64,000 bases of DNA from Umbelopsis ramanniana AG (GCF_025399195.1 NW_026252104.1:186001-250000), one strand, 5' to 3'. Shown: positions 32,593-44,825, numbered from the stretch's first letter. Notes: generated by a model not told the origin, from the letters alone. Numbers and translations: made by a program.

Positions 32593-34644
32593 ATGACAAA
32601 AACTGCCACCCATACCAAAACCTTCATAACTAATTACACAACATTCATGCAAGTTGCTTCGGCGGCGACTCGAGCAGCTATACGTAGTGGCAATCAGCGT
32701 TGCTGGACCAATGCCAGATTTCTCACTGGTTTCCGCAATCGGTTACCAAGTGTCAGTTTCTCTACGCGACTTCATTTGGAACGATCTTTGCAAATAACGA
32801 TCAAAGTTACGCCAGTTGCAGTGCAACAAGCTAGGTACTCAACATCAACGCAAGAAAAGGGCATTGCAGACTTGAAAAAACAAGACTCTACCGAAATTTT
32901 GGCTTCGTTTCGTACAGCTTTGGAAACTCAATCTACTTCAACGTCGCAAATATATGAACTTTTGCAATCTCGAGATTTACTTCAGCACCTTAGCGAAGAA
33001 GATTTCGCAGCATTTCGATCATATCTATGGAACAAAAAAGCATGGGGAAGTGAAGAGATGGTTGAGCAAGTACTTCAAGACCAAAAAAAGGCGGGTCACT
33101 CATGGACGGTGCTGCAGTACAACGAATACTACATGTCAATGTTATTTCAAGCCAAGTACGACGCCATTATATCCAATTGGGAGAAGGATTTTAGCGAAAG
33201 CGATATCAAGCCAACTATTGCTACCATCAATTCTGTGTTAGCGGCGTATATACAACTTAATCAATTGGATAGGGCCAGGGTTCTGCTTTCCCACTGTCAT
33301 GAATGGGATGTGACCCCCACAACGCAAGATTTTCAAAGACTCGCCCATCGCTGTTTACCACGAAATACCAAGGTTGTGAAGGAAGCTCAAACTCTTATTA
33401 CTGATAATGCGTTGAAGGATCCAAAGGCAATGAACCGACATTTACAATCGCTGTTTCGAGCCAACAAGCTGACCGACGTTCAGAGAATATACACCCTCTT
33501 GACCAAAAGTCAAAATGAAATAGACATATCAACTTATACTACGTTGCTGAAAGGCTACATTGACAAGAGAAAATACGACCAAGTGAGCTCAATATATGGA
33601 GACATATGCAAGAGTGGCCTCCGTCTTAATACGTATGTAGCATCATTAATGCTAGAAACGTATGCAATGCAGCGAGATAAGGGTCAGCTGGCTACCATTG
33701 TGCAAAGAATACAAGCAGAAAAAGTAGCTTTGGATATAGCACTGTATAATCAGTTAATCAAGTCATTTCTAGCGACACGTCAGGTTCCTCATGCGCTTGC
33801 GGTGTTTCAACAGCTACAGAAAGACCCTAATGTACAAGTCAACGACGTTGTCCTTAACACCGTGATCAATGGCCTCCTCAACAATCGTGAAACTGATGCA
33901 GCGAAAAAATTATACACTCAGATGCTTCATTCCAAGATTCAGCCAGATATGATCACTTACAACACTTTGCTCAAAGGTCTGACCAAAGCCCGCGATTTCT
34001 CAGGTGCCTTCACCGTCCTTTCCAATTTATATGAGCGGTCTCTAGAACCTGATGTTGTGACATATACGACACTTATTGACGCCATATTTGAAAATCTTAA
34101 TCCAACATCTACCGAACAAATACTAGGACTTTTCAACCACTCTGGATCGATGAAGCCAAATATTTTTACTTACAATGTGCTGATAAATGGTTGGATCCGG
34201 CATAATAATATGGCGGAAGCAGAACGTACCTTTAAGGATCTACTTGCATCAGGGGAGATGCACCCTACGGTACATACATATACTAATATTATACAAGGAT
34301 ATGTTCAACATGGAAATCTCCCCAAAGCCATGAATACTTTCCGAATGATGCTTCAGAGTGGTATACAACCAGGTAGAGCAACATACCACTTCATCATTTC
34401 AGGACTGATCGATGATGGCCGACTACCAGATGCTGTCGAATGTCTGAAGAAAATGAGAGAGAATGGAACAATGCCTACAAAGGACACTTGGTTCATGCTT
34501 CTGAATGCTTGCGCAGAAGCTAAGCAATGGCAACTTGGTGGGCAAATTTTGAAGCATCTGGATGACAGCAAGTTTGAAGTGCGTAGTGATGCTCTCCTCA
34601 AAGTATACCGGCTCGTGCGTGGACAATGCGATAATAGAATTTGA
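32593..34644 (+). CDS. Mitochondrial pentatricopeptide-repeat (PPR) protein
   Basis: Intronless, 683 aa. An RNA-binding helical-repeat protein, probably acting on mitochondrial transcripts. The N-terminal 60 residues lack acids and are rich in Arg/Ser/Thr (MQVASAATRAAIRSGNQRCW), as in a matrix-targeting presequence; translation could also begin at the second Met near 32647. Repeats of about 35 aa are clear from residue 300: YTTLLKGYIDKRKYDQVSSI, NTVINGLLNNRETDAAKKLY, YNTLLKGLTKARDFSGAF, YTTLIDAIFENLN, YNVLINGWIRHNNMAEAERT, YTNIIQGYVQHGNLPKAMNT and YHFIISGLIDDGRLPDAVEC. At least ten repeats; no extra domain. Long exons of this kind are usual for PPR genes. Confidence 0.93.
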   Translation: MTKTATHTKTFITNYTTFMQVASAATRAAIRSGNQRCWTNARFLTGFRNRLPSVSFSTRLHLERSLQITIKVTPVAVQQARYSTSTQEKGIADLKKQDSTEILASFRTALETQSTSTSQIYELLQSRDLLQHLSEEDFAAFRSYLWNKKAWGSEEMVEQVLQDQKKAGHSWTVLQYNEYYMSMLFQAKYDAIISNWEKDFSESDIKPTIATINSVLAAYIQLNQLDRARVLLSHCHEWDVTPTTQDFQRLAHRCLPRNTKVVKEAQTLITDNALKDPKAMNRHLQSLFRANKLTDVQRIYTLLTKSQNEIDISTYTTLLKGYIDKRKYDQVSSIYGDICKSGLRLNTYVASLMLETYAMQRDKGQLATIVQRIQAEKVALDIALYNQLIKSFLATRQVPHALAVFQQLQKDPNVQVNDVVLNTVINGLLNNRETDAAKKLYTQMLHSKIQPDMITYNTLLKGLTKARDFSGAFTVLSNLYERSLEPDVVTYTTLIDAIFENLNPTSTEQILGLFNHSGSMKPNIFTYNVLINGWIRHNNMAEAERTFKDLLASGEMHPTVHTYTNIIQGYVQHGNLPKAMNTFRMMLQSGIQPGRATYHFIISGLIDDGRLPDAVECLKKMRENGTMPTKDTWFMLLNACAEAKQWQLGGQILKHLDDSKFEVRSDALLKVYRLVRGQCDNRI

Positions 34645-35015
34645 TTTCGTTATGTACAATAAAAGTAGAACACCACATTCGTTGTGTAAGCTGTAAATGT
34701 TCTTGAGACCCAAGTTGCCTGATATGGCATAACTGAAAGTTGTGTGTCCTTTTTTTTGGTTTTTTTTCCATTTCCTGTGAACTGGTCTTTTCCTTGCAGA
34801 GACTTTTTTGCAATAGAAAATAACACGCCTGAACACTCAGTATTCCAGAAAAAATAGTTGGTGAACAAGCTGATAGAACTCAAGATTCATCGAGTTCTCG
34901 TTCCGCAATAGCTGGGTAGCTGTTCCCCCCCCCCACCTATATTGTTAAATATTTGCAACCAAGTATCACCCCCACACCAACAAGTTCTCACTCGTTCGTC
35001 TGGAATCAGGTAGCG
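34645..35015. other. Intergenic region, PPR / F-box
   Basis: 371 bp with a C-run (34926-34934). The frame below is open from 34953 but lacks an upstream ATG. Presumed F-box gene promoter. Confidence 0.4.
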
Positions 35016-36383
35016 ATGGCAACATGTTCAGCTTCAGATAGCTTGCAGTACACACTACCAACTGCTTGTACAACACTGAATAGTGAGTCCATTGCTTCCC
35101 TCGACATCGCGTGCGGACGCCTTCCTATGGAATTAAGCCATTTACCCGCTCAGCGTCACCCACTTCCAACATTGACGGATCTTCCAGACGACATTCTGCT
35201 CTATATTTTAAATAACTTTATACCGTTAATCGATCTGTGGCAATTGCTACAAATATCTCAGCGAATACGATCTTTGGCTAAGGACGTGATTCGACGAGTG
35301 TGGAAGATTGATTTACGGTCTAATACTGAAAGCTTGTTCCGTATTCAATTCCGTGGAGCCCTTATCACACTGGATGCTATCTCTACCAAATTGCCTCCGC
35401 TGGAACCACATCGTCGTACACCGCCTTCTGTAAATGTCTCTCCTTCTCCGGCACATAGTATTTATTCAAGGCTCGGTACTGGATCTACCATCTCAATGCG
35501 AACAGCCGAAGCTGGTCCCCTTCGGATAAACCTCGCAACACGATCTGATGGTCCAGCATTATCAGTTGATCCATCATCAACAAGCGGTATAGCCCATTAT
35601 ACCGATTCATTAGAAGCATCTCCTGTTACCCCGCACGACAGCGGTCATAATTTTTGGTCCTCACCCTCCGCTGATGGATCTGACCATGATGATAACATAC
35701 CCGATCCTTCACCTGAAACCCGTCGTGAGCACCCTGCTCTTGCCCAATTTAAGGCCATGGCTGGTTCACTAATCGAAGAAGAATGTCTTCATCAGAGAAT
35801 CATTCGCGGTATTGTCTCTCATACCCATCGTTATGTCTTGATTGAGGACATTGACACGCGGAATCGACTACGGGCAGCCGTAGACACAATATTTCACCAT
35901 GTGGTATTTGTTTCATCTGGAACGCACAGAGAAGATCGCTGGTCGAAAGCGTCAGCAGCAGCCTTTGTCCGTCTTCTCAAAAGACTGGATACCGCCTTTC
36001 CTAATCATGGCAACGAAATGACATACACATTGTCTGATAATTTGAAGGCTTTCCTGGAATATTCTACTTATCGCCTAATGGCCGCTAAACGATGCGGTCA
36101 CCGTCTTTGGGCCGTTCGTACTGTAGACACACTCTCATCTTGTGCTAATCTTATAGGCGCTGCGCTATTGGTCAAAATTTTGACAGAGCCGCAAGTAGAA
36201 GGCGCTATAAGGAAAATGTGTGAATTGCTCAAAGACAATCAGATAGAAACGCATGTACGTCAACGAATACTAACTACGTTACTCAATGGATGGCTGATAG
36301 ATCGTGAACCCATTTACACCGATATATGTATCTTACTTCATCACGAAATTGACAATTGCATAGCTTTGCAGCTATCAACGTAA
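35016..36383 (+). CDS. F-box protein with helical C-terminal region
   Basis: Intronless, 455 aa from the first ATG (35016). Near residue 50 is an F-box: LTDLPDDILLYILNNFIPLI, LWQLLQISQRIRSLAKDVI, VWKIDLR. It would dock on Skp1 in an SCF ubiquitin ligase. A Ser/Pro-rich disordered stretch (about 120-240) follows. The C-terminal 200 residues look like an all-helical repeat fold: IEEECLHQRIIRGIVSHTHR, AAAFVRLLKRLDTAF, NLKAFLEYSTYRLMAAKRCG, LIGAALLVKILTEPQVEGAI, HVRQRILTTLLNGWLIDREP. No known substrate-binding domain is recognised in it, so the target cannot be named. Confidence 0.8.
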   Translation: MATCSASDSLQYTLPTACTTLNSESIASLDIACGRLPMELSHLPAQRHPLPTLTDLPDDILLYILNNFIPLIDLWQLLQISQRIRSLAKDVIRRVWKIDLRSNTESLFRIQFRGALITLDAISTKLPPLEPHRRTPPSVNVSPSPAHSIYSRLGTGSTISMRTAEAGPLRINLATRSDGPALSVDPSSTSGIAHYTDSLEASPVTPHDSGHNFWSSPSADGSDHDDNIPDPSPETRREHPALAQFKAMAGSLIEEECLHQRIIRGIVSHTHRYVLIEDIDTRNRLRAAVDTIFHHVVFVSSGTHREDRWSKASAAAFVRLLKRLDTAFPNHGNEMTYTLSDNLKAFLEYSTYRLMAAKRCGHRLWAVRTVDTLSSCANLIGAALLVKILTEPQVEGAIRKMCELLKDNQIETHVRQRILTTLLNGWLIDREPIYTDICILLHHEIDNCIALQLST

Positions 36384-36916
36384 ATAATAAATGACAATAC
36401 GTGTTTTCTATGACGATCACTATGATTGGCCCTTTATGACAAGGTACGATTTGGAAGTTCAACATCATTATTCGAACACCAATGACGCCGGTGGCGCAGG
36501 AGGTATTGAAAGGACAGATTTGTGCAACAAAAACAACTTTGTTTTCATCGTCTGATCTTAACTTTATTTCAAGCATTCGAACTTCGCTGGAATGATTGCC
36601 ATTCTTTTTAATTTTGGGAGTATCAATTACAACCTATTTTATTATTGTAGGAAGGCTATGGAATGTCAACGTCAGAGAAGCTATGACGACATTTTCATTC
36701 ACAGATTGCTGTGTTGAAATATGAACATCGTACGGTCTCTTTCCTATTTAATCCTCCGACCGACCCTACCGATCTCAGCGAAACCGCTATTTTGCCTAGC
36801 CAAGTAAAGTAAAGCAGGCGAGAAAGATATAAATTGATCTTCTCCTGGCTTGTTTTTTGCTTTGCATTTACTTCACAGACCACGACTTTATTTTAATTCC
36901 CTCTCCATTTCAAAAA
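36384..36916. other. Intergenic region before the 63-aa orphan
   Basis: 533 bp. A TATA-like ATATAAAT lies near 36827, about 85 bp above the next ATG, followed by a pyrimidine-rich leader. A minus-strand frame around 36576-36400 has some protein-like sequence but I could not tie it to a gene. Confidence 0.4.
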
Positions 36917-37108
36917 ATGAATTCTGGCAAGGATATTTCTAGCAACGGCGTACTCGCTCATGAACACGAATCCATGTACACTCGTGCCTTGTGGGAGTGG
37001 ACTAACAAGCAATTACTTCAAGCCCGTCGAAAGTCTGAAGAAGCTCATATGCGCAAAACCGGTTATCAACCACGAAGGCATAAGCACCACCATGACTACC
37101 ACAATTAG
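36917..37108 (+). CDS. Small orphan protein, 63 aa, His-rich tail
   Basis: The ATG at 36917 has A-rich context (CAAAAAATG), a TATA-like element about 85 bp upstream and a CT-rich leader, all marks of a real promoter. The protein is hydrophilic with a central amphipathic helix (MYTRALWEWTNKQLLQARRK) and a His/Arg-rich end (RRHKHHHDYHN). It lacks a signal peptide and membrane helix. No family recognised. The His cluster could bind metal or nucleic acid, which is only a guess. Confidence 0.5.
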   Translation: MNSGKDISSNGVLAHEHESMYTRALWEWTNKQLLQARRKSEEAHMRKTGYQPRRHKHHHDYHN

Positions 37109-37690
37109 CTATGGCGTTGATCATACCAATACTAACTAATGCTGGATCTGTCAGACCTGTAACATATTATTTTCTTTCTTACATATATTTGTCTCACGTA
37201 GACATTGTCCATACTTCCTCGAAGCCAAATAGCAAACCTGCATCGTCTTTTTCTTTTCTTTCGTACCATGATCTATCACGTAATACCTCAAACCAATGAT
37301 ATTTTCAATGCTTTTGTACATACTCCCTTTTTCAACAAATAAAAAGCAGAACATGAACATACTTTTTCGTTACATCATTTTCAGTCATACGCATCATAAG
37401 GCTGTGTCGAGAATAGTGGACATCCAAAAACTCCACAAGTTGGCACACTTTGTAATGATTATTCGTCGACAAGATGACGGCTTTATTGTATACTTTACAA
37501 AAGGTGATGTTTCTTTTTTAAAAAATGTATTGCCTCTCTCATCGAGAAACATGGTGCTTTGTACAAGATGGATGGGAGAACCAAATACTGGCCAATGAAT
37601 CAAAACCGCATCTCATTTAAAACTCTCCAAAAATAGGATGAAAAGAAAAAAATCGAGTGTGAATATGCATGTGTGGAAGAACAGATGGGT
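37109..37690. other. Convergent 3' region
   Basis: 582 bp between the 63-aa orphan (+) and homocitrate synthase (-). AT-rich; short frames lack protein-like composition. Nothing else seen. Confidence 0.4.
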
Positions 37691-39051
37691 TTAGGCGACG
37701 ATTTGTGCTGGTGACTCAATGAGGTTGAGCACTTCCTTGTGGGTTCCATCACCCTTGGCTTCATGGAACTTCTTGAGAAGACCGTCAACCATGTCCAAAG
37801 ACAAAGCACCGTGGACATCAGCGAGAGCCTTGATCTTTTGAGTAACTGCCTTAGCATCTTCATCAGTAAGGTCAAGGTTGAGTTGTTCAACACGGTTCTT
37901 CACAGCATTCCATCCAGTAAGTCTGTGTCCAATGCTGACATATCTCGTCATACCGAAATCTTCTGGCTTCAAAATTTCGTACGTTGATGGGTTGTTCAAG
38001 ATAGCTTTAGCGTGGATACCAGCCTTGTGGGTGAAAGCACAGTAACCGGTGATATAGTTGTTGAAAGGAACGGTGACTTCAACGGCCTCAGCAACGATGT
38101 TTTCAACATCTCTGATCTTGTGAAGGTTGTACTTGTTCTTGACATACTCCTTGTCACCAGCATACATACGTGCAAAGAGACCACCGAGAGGAGTAATTCC
38201 GTTTCTCTCACCAATACCGAGGACGGAGGTATCAATATGTGTAGCACCAGCTTCCAGAGCGGCATAAGCGTTTGCGATAGCGCATCCAGTGTCGTTATGG
38301 AAATGGCACTCAATATCGCAGCTGACAACACTTCTCAAAGTTTTGACGAGTTCGTAGACTTGACGAGGGTTGGCACATCCGACGGTATCAGCAATACCAA
38401 CACGGTTGACACCAATCTTGTCAACAGCCTTGTAAATGCTCAACAAATCGACAAGATCTGAGCGGAAGGAATCTTCAGTTGAAAATCGAACTTCGAGGCC
38501 AGACTTCTTGATGAATGTGATAACTTCAATAGCCTTGGCAGTGATATAGTCCATATCCTTGCCATGAGAAAACTCTCGGAGGTAGGAAGATGTTCCAATG
38601 ACGACATCAAGACCATCAACACCAGTGGAGATGGCAACCTTAGCATCATCCATATGGCAACGAATGTGGGTAAGAATTTTGGCCTTAAGACCAAGGTTGG
38701 CAATAGCGGTACAGTCAAGACGAGACTGCTCGCTGGCCATTGGTGAGGTCAACTCGAGATAATCTACACCGATGTCATCCAAAGCCTTGGCAATCTCGAT
38801 CTTCTTAGCAGTATCGAAGAAAGCATTGGCGAATTGTTCACCCTCTAAAGAAAGTATTGGGCTATGAGAATTTTTACTGGGCTAAAACTTTTGTCTCGAA
38901 AAAACTTACCTCTGAGAGTAGACTCAATGATCTTAAAGTTGGAAACATTGGACATAGGGTCGGGATACTTGGATTGATATGGAGAGACAATAGGCTCTCT
39001 TGGGCGGTCAGGATTGTTTCCGTTGGTTTGTCCGTTCGTCTGTTCAGGCAT
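37691..39051 (-). CDS. LYS20: Homocitrate synthase (lysine biosynthesis)
   Basis: First step of the alpha-aminoadipate lysine pathway: acetyl-CoA plus 2-oxoglutarate gives homocitrate. Two exons with one 60-nt intron near 38846-38906; 433 aa, the fungal length. The N-terminus is [20 protein letters not shown], then [13 protein letters not shown] (the family 'FxIIDSTLREGEQFA', with [11 protein letters not shown] after the intron). [39 protein letters not shown] and [20 protein letters not shown] (metal-binding HxH) follow. [17 protein letters not shown] and [20 protein letters not shown] are the lid and C-terminal motifs. The enzyme is normally feedback-inhibited by lysine. Codon use keeps antisense frames open, suggesting strong expression. 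Confidence 0.95.
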
Positions 39052-39112
39052 GTTGTGTGAAGAGGTGAAAAAAAGTTTGGGGTAAACTAATAAAAACGAA
39101 GGAAACTTCCAG

Positions 39113-39121
39113 GCTTATATA
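39113..39121 (-). promoter_or_regulatory. TATA box of homocitrate synthase
   Basis: Minus strand TATATAAG, about 65 bp upstream of the ATG at 39051. Canonical spacing for a fungal promoter. Confidence 0.5.
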
Positions 39122-40400
39122 GCGTCTCACACAAACCAAACTCGTTTCAGGCGATTATCTTAGTAGATGAAAGTCACAAGACAGTCCTACAAGATCATCT
39201 CGCCCGGTCTTCCATATTTGGGCATCGCCTTCAGATCAAAAGATTTAGCTGAGCCGGTACGCGCGTGTTGCTCAGACGCGGACCCACACTATTGACTAAG
39301 AAATCTCTTGCTGGTAACAGGCAGATGAGATGACACTTCTCCGCATACCTTATTCGTACTTAGTTTACATCACCAATACTTCAATCACTTGCACGTTCAG
39401 TTCAGCTGTTGGGACCCTTGATGTGGATAAGATTTGACAAATAACAGGTAGTATTTGCAGCACAAAAATATAAATAACTTTGTGGAGAATAGCCACGAAG
39501 CCATTAGCAACAATGGGCAACCTTCAAGTTTGCGCAAGATGATGTGATAAACTTCCAAAGAAAACCCTAACCCTGCTACTGAAATTTTTCATTGCTGGCA
39601 ATGAAAATTTGTCGCTTTCACCGTTAACCAACACCGCACCGATTAAAGTTCGTAAGCACGTTCACAGAGTACAATGTTATATTCAGGCGCGGTTTAACCT
39701 GGCAAACAAGAGGTACTGACAAAGGACAAAGTGAAGGACTTCTGCTTTGTTCTCACGAAGGAGCTGCAGAACATGACTACCTGAGGCCCAACAAAAAGTG
39801 GCGTGGTGTTGGCACGAAACAAGTAATCCTGAGAGTCGAGTAGCGCTTTTGTATGTTGGGCGTTGGCCACGTTCGTGCAAGCCCAACAATCACCAGTTGC
39901 TCCACATGTAGTTGGAATGCCATTCTCGGGTCAGCGATTCAACCATTGCAGTGGAACAATCGTGATGCACGATGAAATAGCGCTTGTGAGAGGCGTAATT
40001 TAAGAAACAAAACGAACTCAAGACGCGTAGTGGATTATATTAAATGAAAGTTAATATTGACAGCTGGCTACAAGCGACTTGCATCGCACTGTTCGGCCCC
40101 TTCGGACCATCAAAATACGATTGCCTATGCACTGGAGTGCGAATTCAAGGTACAACTTGTCCCGAAGTTAAACAAAAAGGATTTCCTTTCTTCATACCTA
40201 AAGATGTGCTGAATGAATAAACGAAGGTACATAGCTCTTGATCTCTTGTTGCTGACTGTGTAGATAAGTCAGGCTCCATTGTTGTATAGCAGCAAGCATT
40301 ACTGTTTCTGCTACTTTCCTTCATAGTTAGCTCAACTATCCTTGCACCTAGTCACGTCTATTCATTCATTTTTTCAAATGATCATTCTATTTAAAATTTA
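39122..40400. other. Long intergenic region with an imperfect inverted repeat
   Basis: About 1.3 kb with no supportable gene. At 39582-39610 lies an inverted repeat: left arm AAATTTTTCATTG, loop CTGG, right arm CAATGAAAATTT (one A fewer). A 68-codon minus frame at 39683-39889 has no recognisable pattern. Confidence 0.4.
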
Positions 40401-40700
40401 TTATACAGTCATTAAAGAGTATATAAGACCAGTGGACTGGACGCGGACGTCTCTAGGGTAAATAACAGCTTGCGGTCCTTGACAATTAAGCCTGACGAAA
40501 ACGCGAGTGAAGCCAGGTGTGTGGTTTTGAACCATTAGCGCCCCTTTTGAAAAATTTTGACATACGCCTGTATTGGTGGGCAATACTGTAACGTCGCCTT
40601 CAACTGTACGGTATAGTATCACCCCATCAGCGGCAGATAGTTTAGGACCACATGAAAGAATGATTGATGTGAGGACTAAGATGATGGAGAACCTTCCCAT
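40401..40700 (-). CDS. Small secreted two-cysteine protein (copy 1, intact)
   Basis: Intronless, 99 aa. Signal peptide MGRFSIILVLTSIILSCGPK, likely cut near LSAAD. The mature part has two Cys (GVCQNFSKG; LNCQGPQAV) that could pair, and ends SLMTV. The spacing 'CxN...S...CxG...YP...S[LI]' resembles small secreted beta/gamma-crystallin-like proteins of fungi, but I hold this weakly. Copy 2 at 41214-41542 is clearly paralogous (CQNLSK, IQNTTPNF, CRGQKLLIYPG, SIMMV). A TATA box (TATAAATATA) lies at 40766-40775 on this strand. Confidence 0.7.
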   Translation of the reverse strand: MGRFSIILVLTSIILSCGPKLSAADGVILYRTVEGDVTVLPTNTGVCQNFSKGALMVQNHTPGFTRVFVRLNCQGPQAVIYPRDVRVQSTGLIYSLMTV

Positions 40701-40765
40701 GGATGAGTATGTGGGGTAATGTCGGCTGGATAAGTGGCGTGTAGCTAATCGGGCAGGAAAACATC

Positions 40766-40775
40766 TATATTTATA
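40766..40775 (-). promoter_or_regulatory. TATA box of secreted-protein copy 1
   Basis: TATAAATATA on the minus strand, 66 bp above the ATG. Confidence 0.55.
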
Positions 40776-40826
40776 ATATGAATCTTGAGACGCTATTATG
40801 ATGAAAAGAAAGGGGTAAATGCACTT

Positions 40827-40839
40827 GACTGCTTATGCA
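40827..40839. repeat. Duplicated promoter element, copy 1
   Basis: GACTGCTTATGCA, about 55 bp beyond the TATA box of copy 1. The identical 13-mer recurs at 41643-41655 at about the same distance from the TATA-like box of copy 2, inside a longer imperfect match. This marks a tandem duplication of gene plus promoter about 816 bp apart, and may be a conserved regulator site. Confidence 0.7.
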
Positions 40840-41213
40840 ACTCAAAGGAGAAGAGTTTATAATTGTAAGATTTGAACGCAATCTGCTGGCGAAAGTTAAA
40901 ACCAGAGATATGAACCTAAGTACGTTTGCATCTCCAAGAAAAAGCTTCCTTGCGCAATGGCGGCCGACAAACTTAGAAAATAGAGGGAACGATGATAACA
41001 GTAAGATGGAGTACCATTCGAAAGGACATGGCTTGCTATACATTAGCAAACAGGTCTATGTATACATGTGAATAAAAATCTAATATCATTTCACCCTGAG
41101 GATATCCATTAGTAACGAATTTTTCCCATTTATTATAGAAATTTTGTGAGGTGCTTAATCGTTATTGTTACCACTACTTTATTTATAGAGTATACAACTT
41201 TGTGTCAAAATCA

Positions 41214-41542
41214 CTAGGATTTCACCATCATTATAGACCAAACCTGTGGCAGGACAAAATAGGATTTTCCTGGATATATAAGCAATTTCTGACCTCTACA
41301 TGCAAAAACTGAACAAGCAACAATAAAATTAGGTGTGGTATTTTGAATGACTGTTACATCCTTTGAGAGATTTTGGCATCGATCGATTAGAACAGGAAGC
41401 ATTTTGTTTAAATTATCGTTAGATATGTAGTGTATTGCTCCACTGTTAGCGGTAGAGAACCGGGACCGCAAGATAAAATCATTGCTCCCATGGCAAAGAT
41501 TAAAGTGATGCTTGCATATGAGACGATGAGTATAGACGGTAT
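41214..41542 (-). pseudogene. Small secreted two-cysteine protein (copy 2, broken)
   Basis: Paralogue of copy 1 with two lesions. The signal-peptide part (ITLIFAMGAMILSCGP) is in one frame and the mature part (NLSKDVTVIQNTTPNF onward) is in another; compared with copy 1, one base is missing near 41450-41462. The codon where copy 1 has its ATG reads ATA here (41540-41542), though inner in-frame ATGs exist (MGAMILSCGP). The C-terminus to SIMMVKS at 41214 is open. Unless an RNA or assembly error explains it, this copy makes no full protein. Confidence 0.65.
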
Positions 41543-41583
41543 CTTCTAAAGTGATTACAACAAAACAAAGACAAAGAACCGCA

Positions 41584-41591
41584 TCTTATAC
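41584..41591 (-). promoter_or_regulatory. TATA-like box of secreted-protein copy 2
   Basis: GTATAAGA on the minus strand, about 45 bp above the lost start. Retained although the gene is broken. Confidence 0.4.
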
Positions 41592-41642
41592 TTTACCAAT
41601 TTGAAAGTAGTAATCGGCAACAGGAGAGGGGAAAATACAGTC

Positions 41643-41655
41643 GACTGCTTATGCA
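41643..41655. repeat. Duplicated promoter element, copy 2
   Basis: GACTGCTTATGCA, identical to 40827-40839. Flanks are also alike (GGAGAAGAG / GGAGAGGAC on the right). Confidence 0.7.
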
Positions 41656-41817
41656 GTGCATAGGAGAGGACCTCCTTGCACTGATCAGGATAATCAGGCT
41701 AATTTTATCAATATGCTCCAGTTAGCATTTGTAAAGATCTACTGCAGTTGTGGCAATTTAATGAAGTTTAATCAGCACAACAAGTACCCTATACTTGGGA
41801 ATTTGGGAAGAAGCTAT

Positions 41818-42315
41818 CTAAAGGGAACAGACATTGGCTACTTTGTCGATCAGGGTAGAAGTATCCTGCGTGCATAATGCGGTTTTATCGGTTACTGGCA
41901 TAGCTGTGATACCAGGGATGATAGAATAGAGAGTGCTGGAAGATTTCAAATGAACGAGGAACGAAATTCTTTGCCTTAATTTATGTATTTCATAGCGTGC
42001 ACTAAAGCTTTCAGGTACAACAAGTGTATTTCTGTATGATGTGGGAACAGTATCCATTCTCGATTCATAGCTGTATCTTCATTCGGTTTCATTCTTCCTA
42101 ATGAGTGTAACTAATTTATTCACGAACGATGGAGATATTCCTGATTGATACGTAAACTTCAGAGTAAGTCTTGTTGAGACTCTTGGAATATCCATGTTCG
42201 ACATAAATGACAATTTCATGTTTTTTGTAAGCAATGTGCAATCAACGCTGTTTCTTTTGGACAACCATATAACTATAAGATTCAGGATTGAGAATTGAAG
42301 GCAATAAGTATTCAT
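41818..42315 (-). pseudogene. Secreted-type protein interrupted by one in-frame stop
   Basis: One frame of 165 codons from ATG 42315 to TAG 41818 is interrupted only by a TGA at 42079-42081. The N-terminus (MNTYCLQFSILNLIVIWLSK) looks like a signal peptide. The segment after the stop keeps protein-like sequence (NTLVVPESFSARYEIHKLRQ, SSTLYSIIPGITAMPVTD). It does not align well with copies 1 and 2, so it may be a different secreted family. A TATA box (TATAAAAG, 42392-42399) stands 77 bp above the ATG. Recent nonsense mutation, read-through or sequence error are all possible. Confidence 0.5.
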
Positions 42316-42391
42316 AACAAAACAGAGGTATGCAACTAATCGCCTACATTGCTCAAACGTGGAAGCCTCACTGTTGAACGGTTACCAATGC

Positions 42392-42399
42392 CTTTTATA
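42392..42399 (-). promoter_or_regulatory. TATA box of the interrupted secreted-type gene
   Basis: TATAAAAG on the minus strand, 77 bp above ATG 42315, within the 183-bp divergent interval shared with the MTHFR gene. Confidence 0.5.
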
Positions 42400-42498
42400 T
42401 TAGAGCAGCGACGGTTCCAATTGGGGAGAAAAAACCATAAAAAAAAAAAAAAGCGGTCCGGCATTGCACCGAGTTTTTTTTTTCCACATCCAGGTGAA

Positions 42499-44599
<2,101 letters not shown>

Positions 44600-44825
44600 A
44601 CTCTGTGAACATACACATTTTGTGACAACCCCAAGCTCTGATATTGTCTTCTTCTTTTTGTCTTATTCTGAATAGATATATCAGCCTTTGGGCTTTATAC
44701 ACTGATGGTGCTTCCTATACTGTTTTTTCCCCCCCTGTATTCAACATACATGCACCTATGATCAGTATTTTTTAAGATACTTTTACCACCTCCTCTTTTT
44801 TCTTTCTCTATAATTTGTTTTTTCC

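Noticed and set aside
36283-36576. 97-codon minus frame at the end of the F-box gene
   Set aside because: Half is antisense to the F-box coding end; the rest could not be joined to any gene.
38012-38461. 149-codon plus frame antisense to homocitrate synthase
   Set aside because: Same codon-bias effect on a certain gene.
39565-39578. CCCTAACCC-like telomere motif
   Set aside because: Only about one and a half units inside ordinary sequence; no array.
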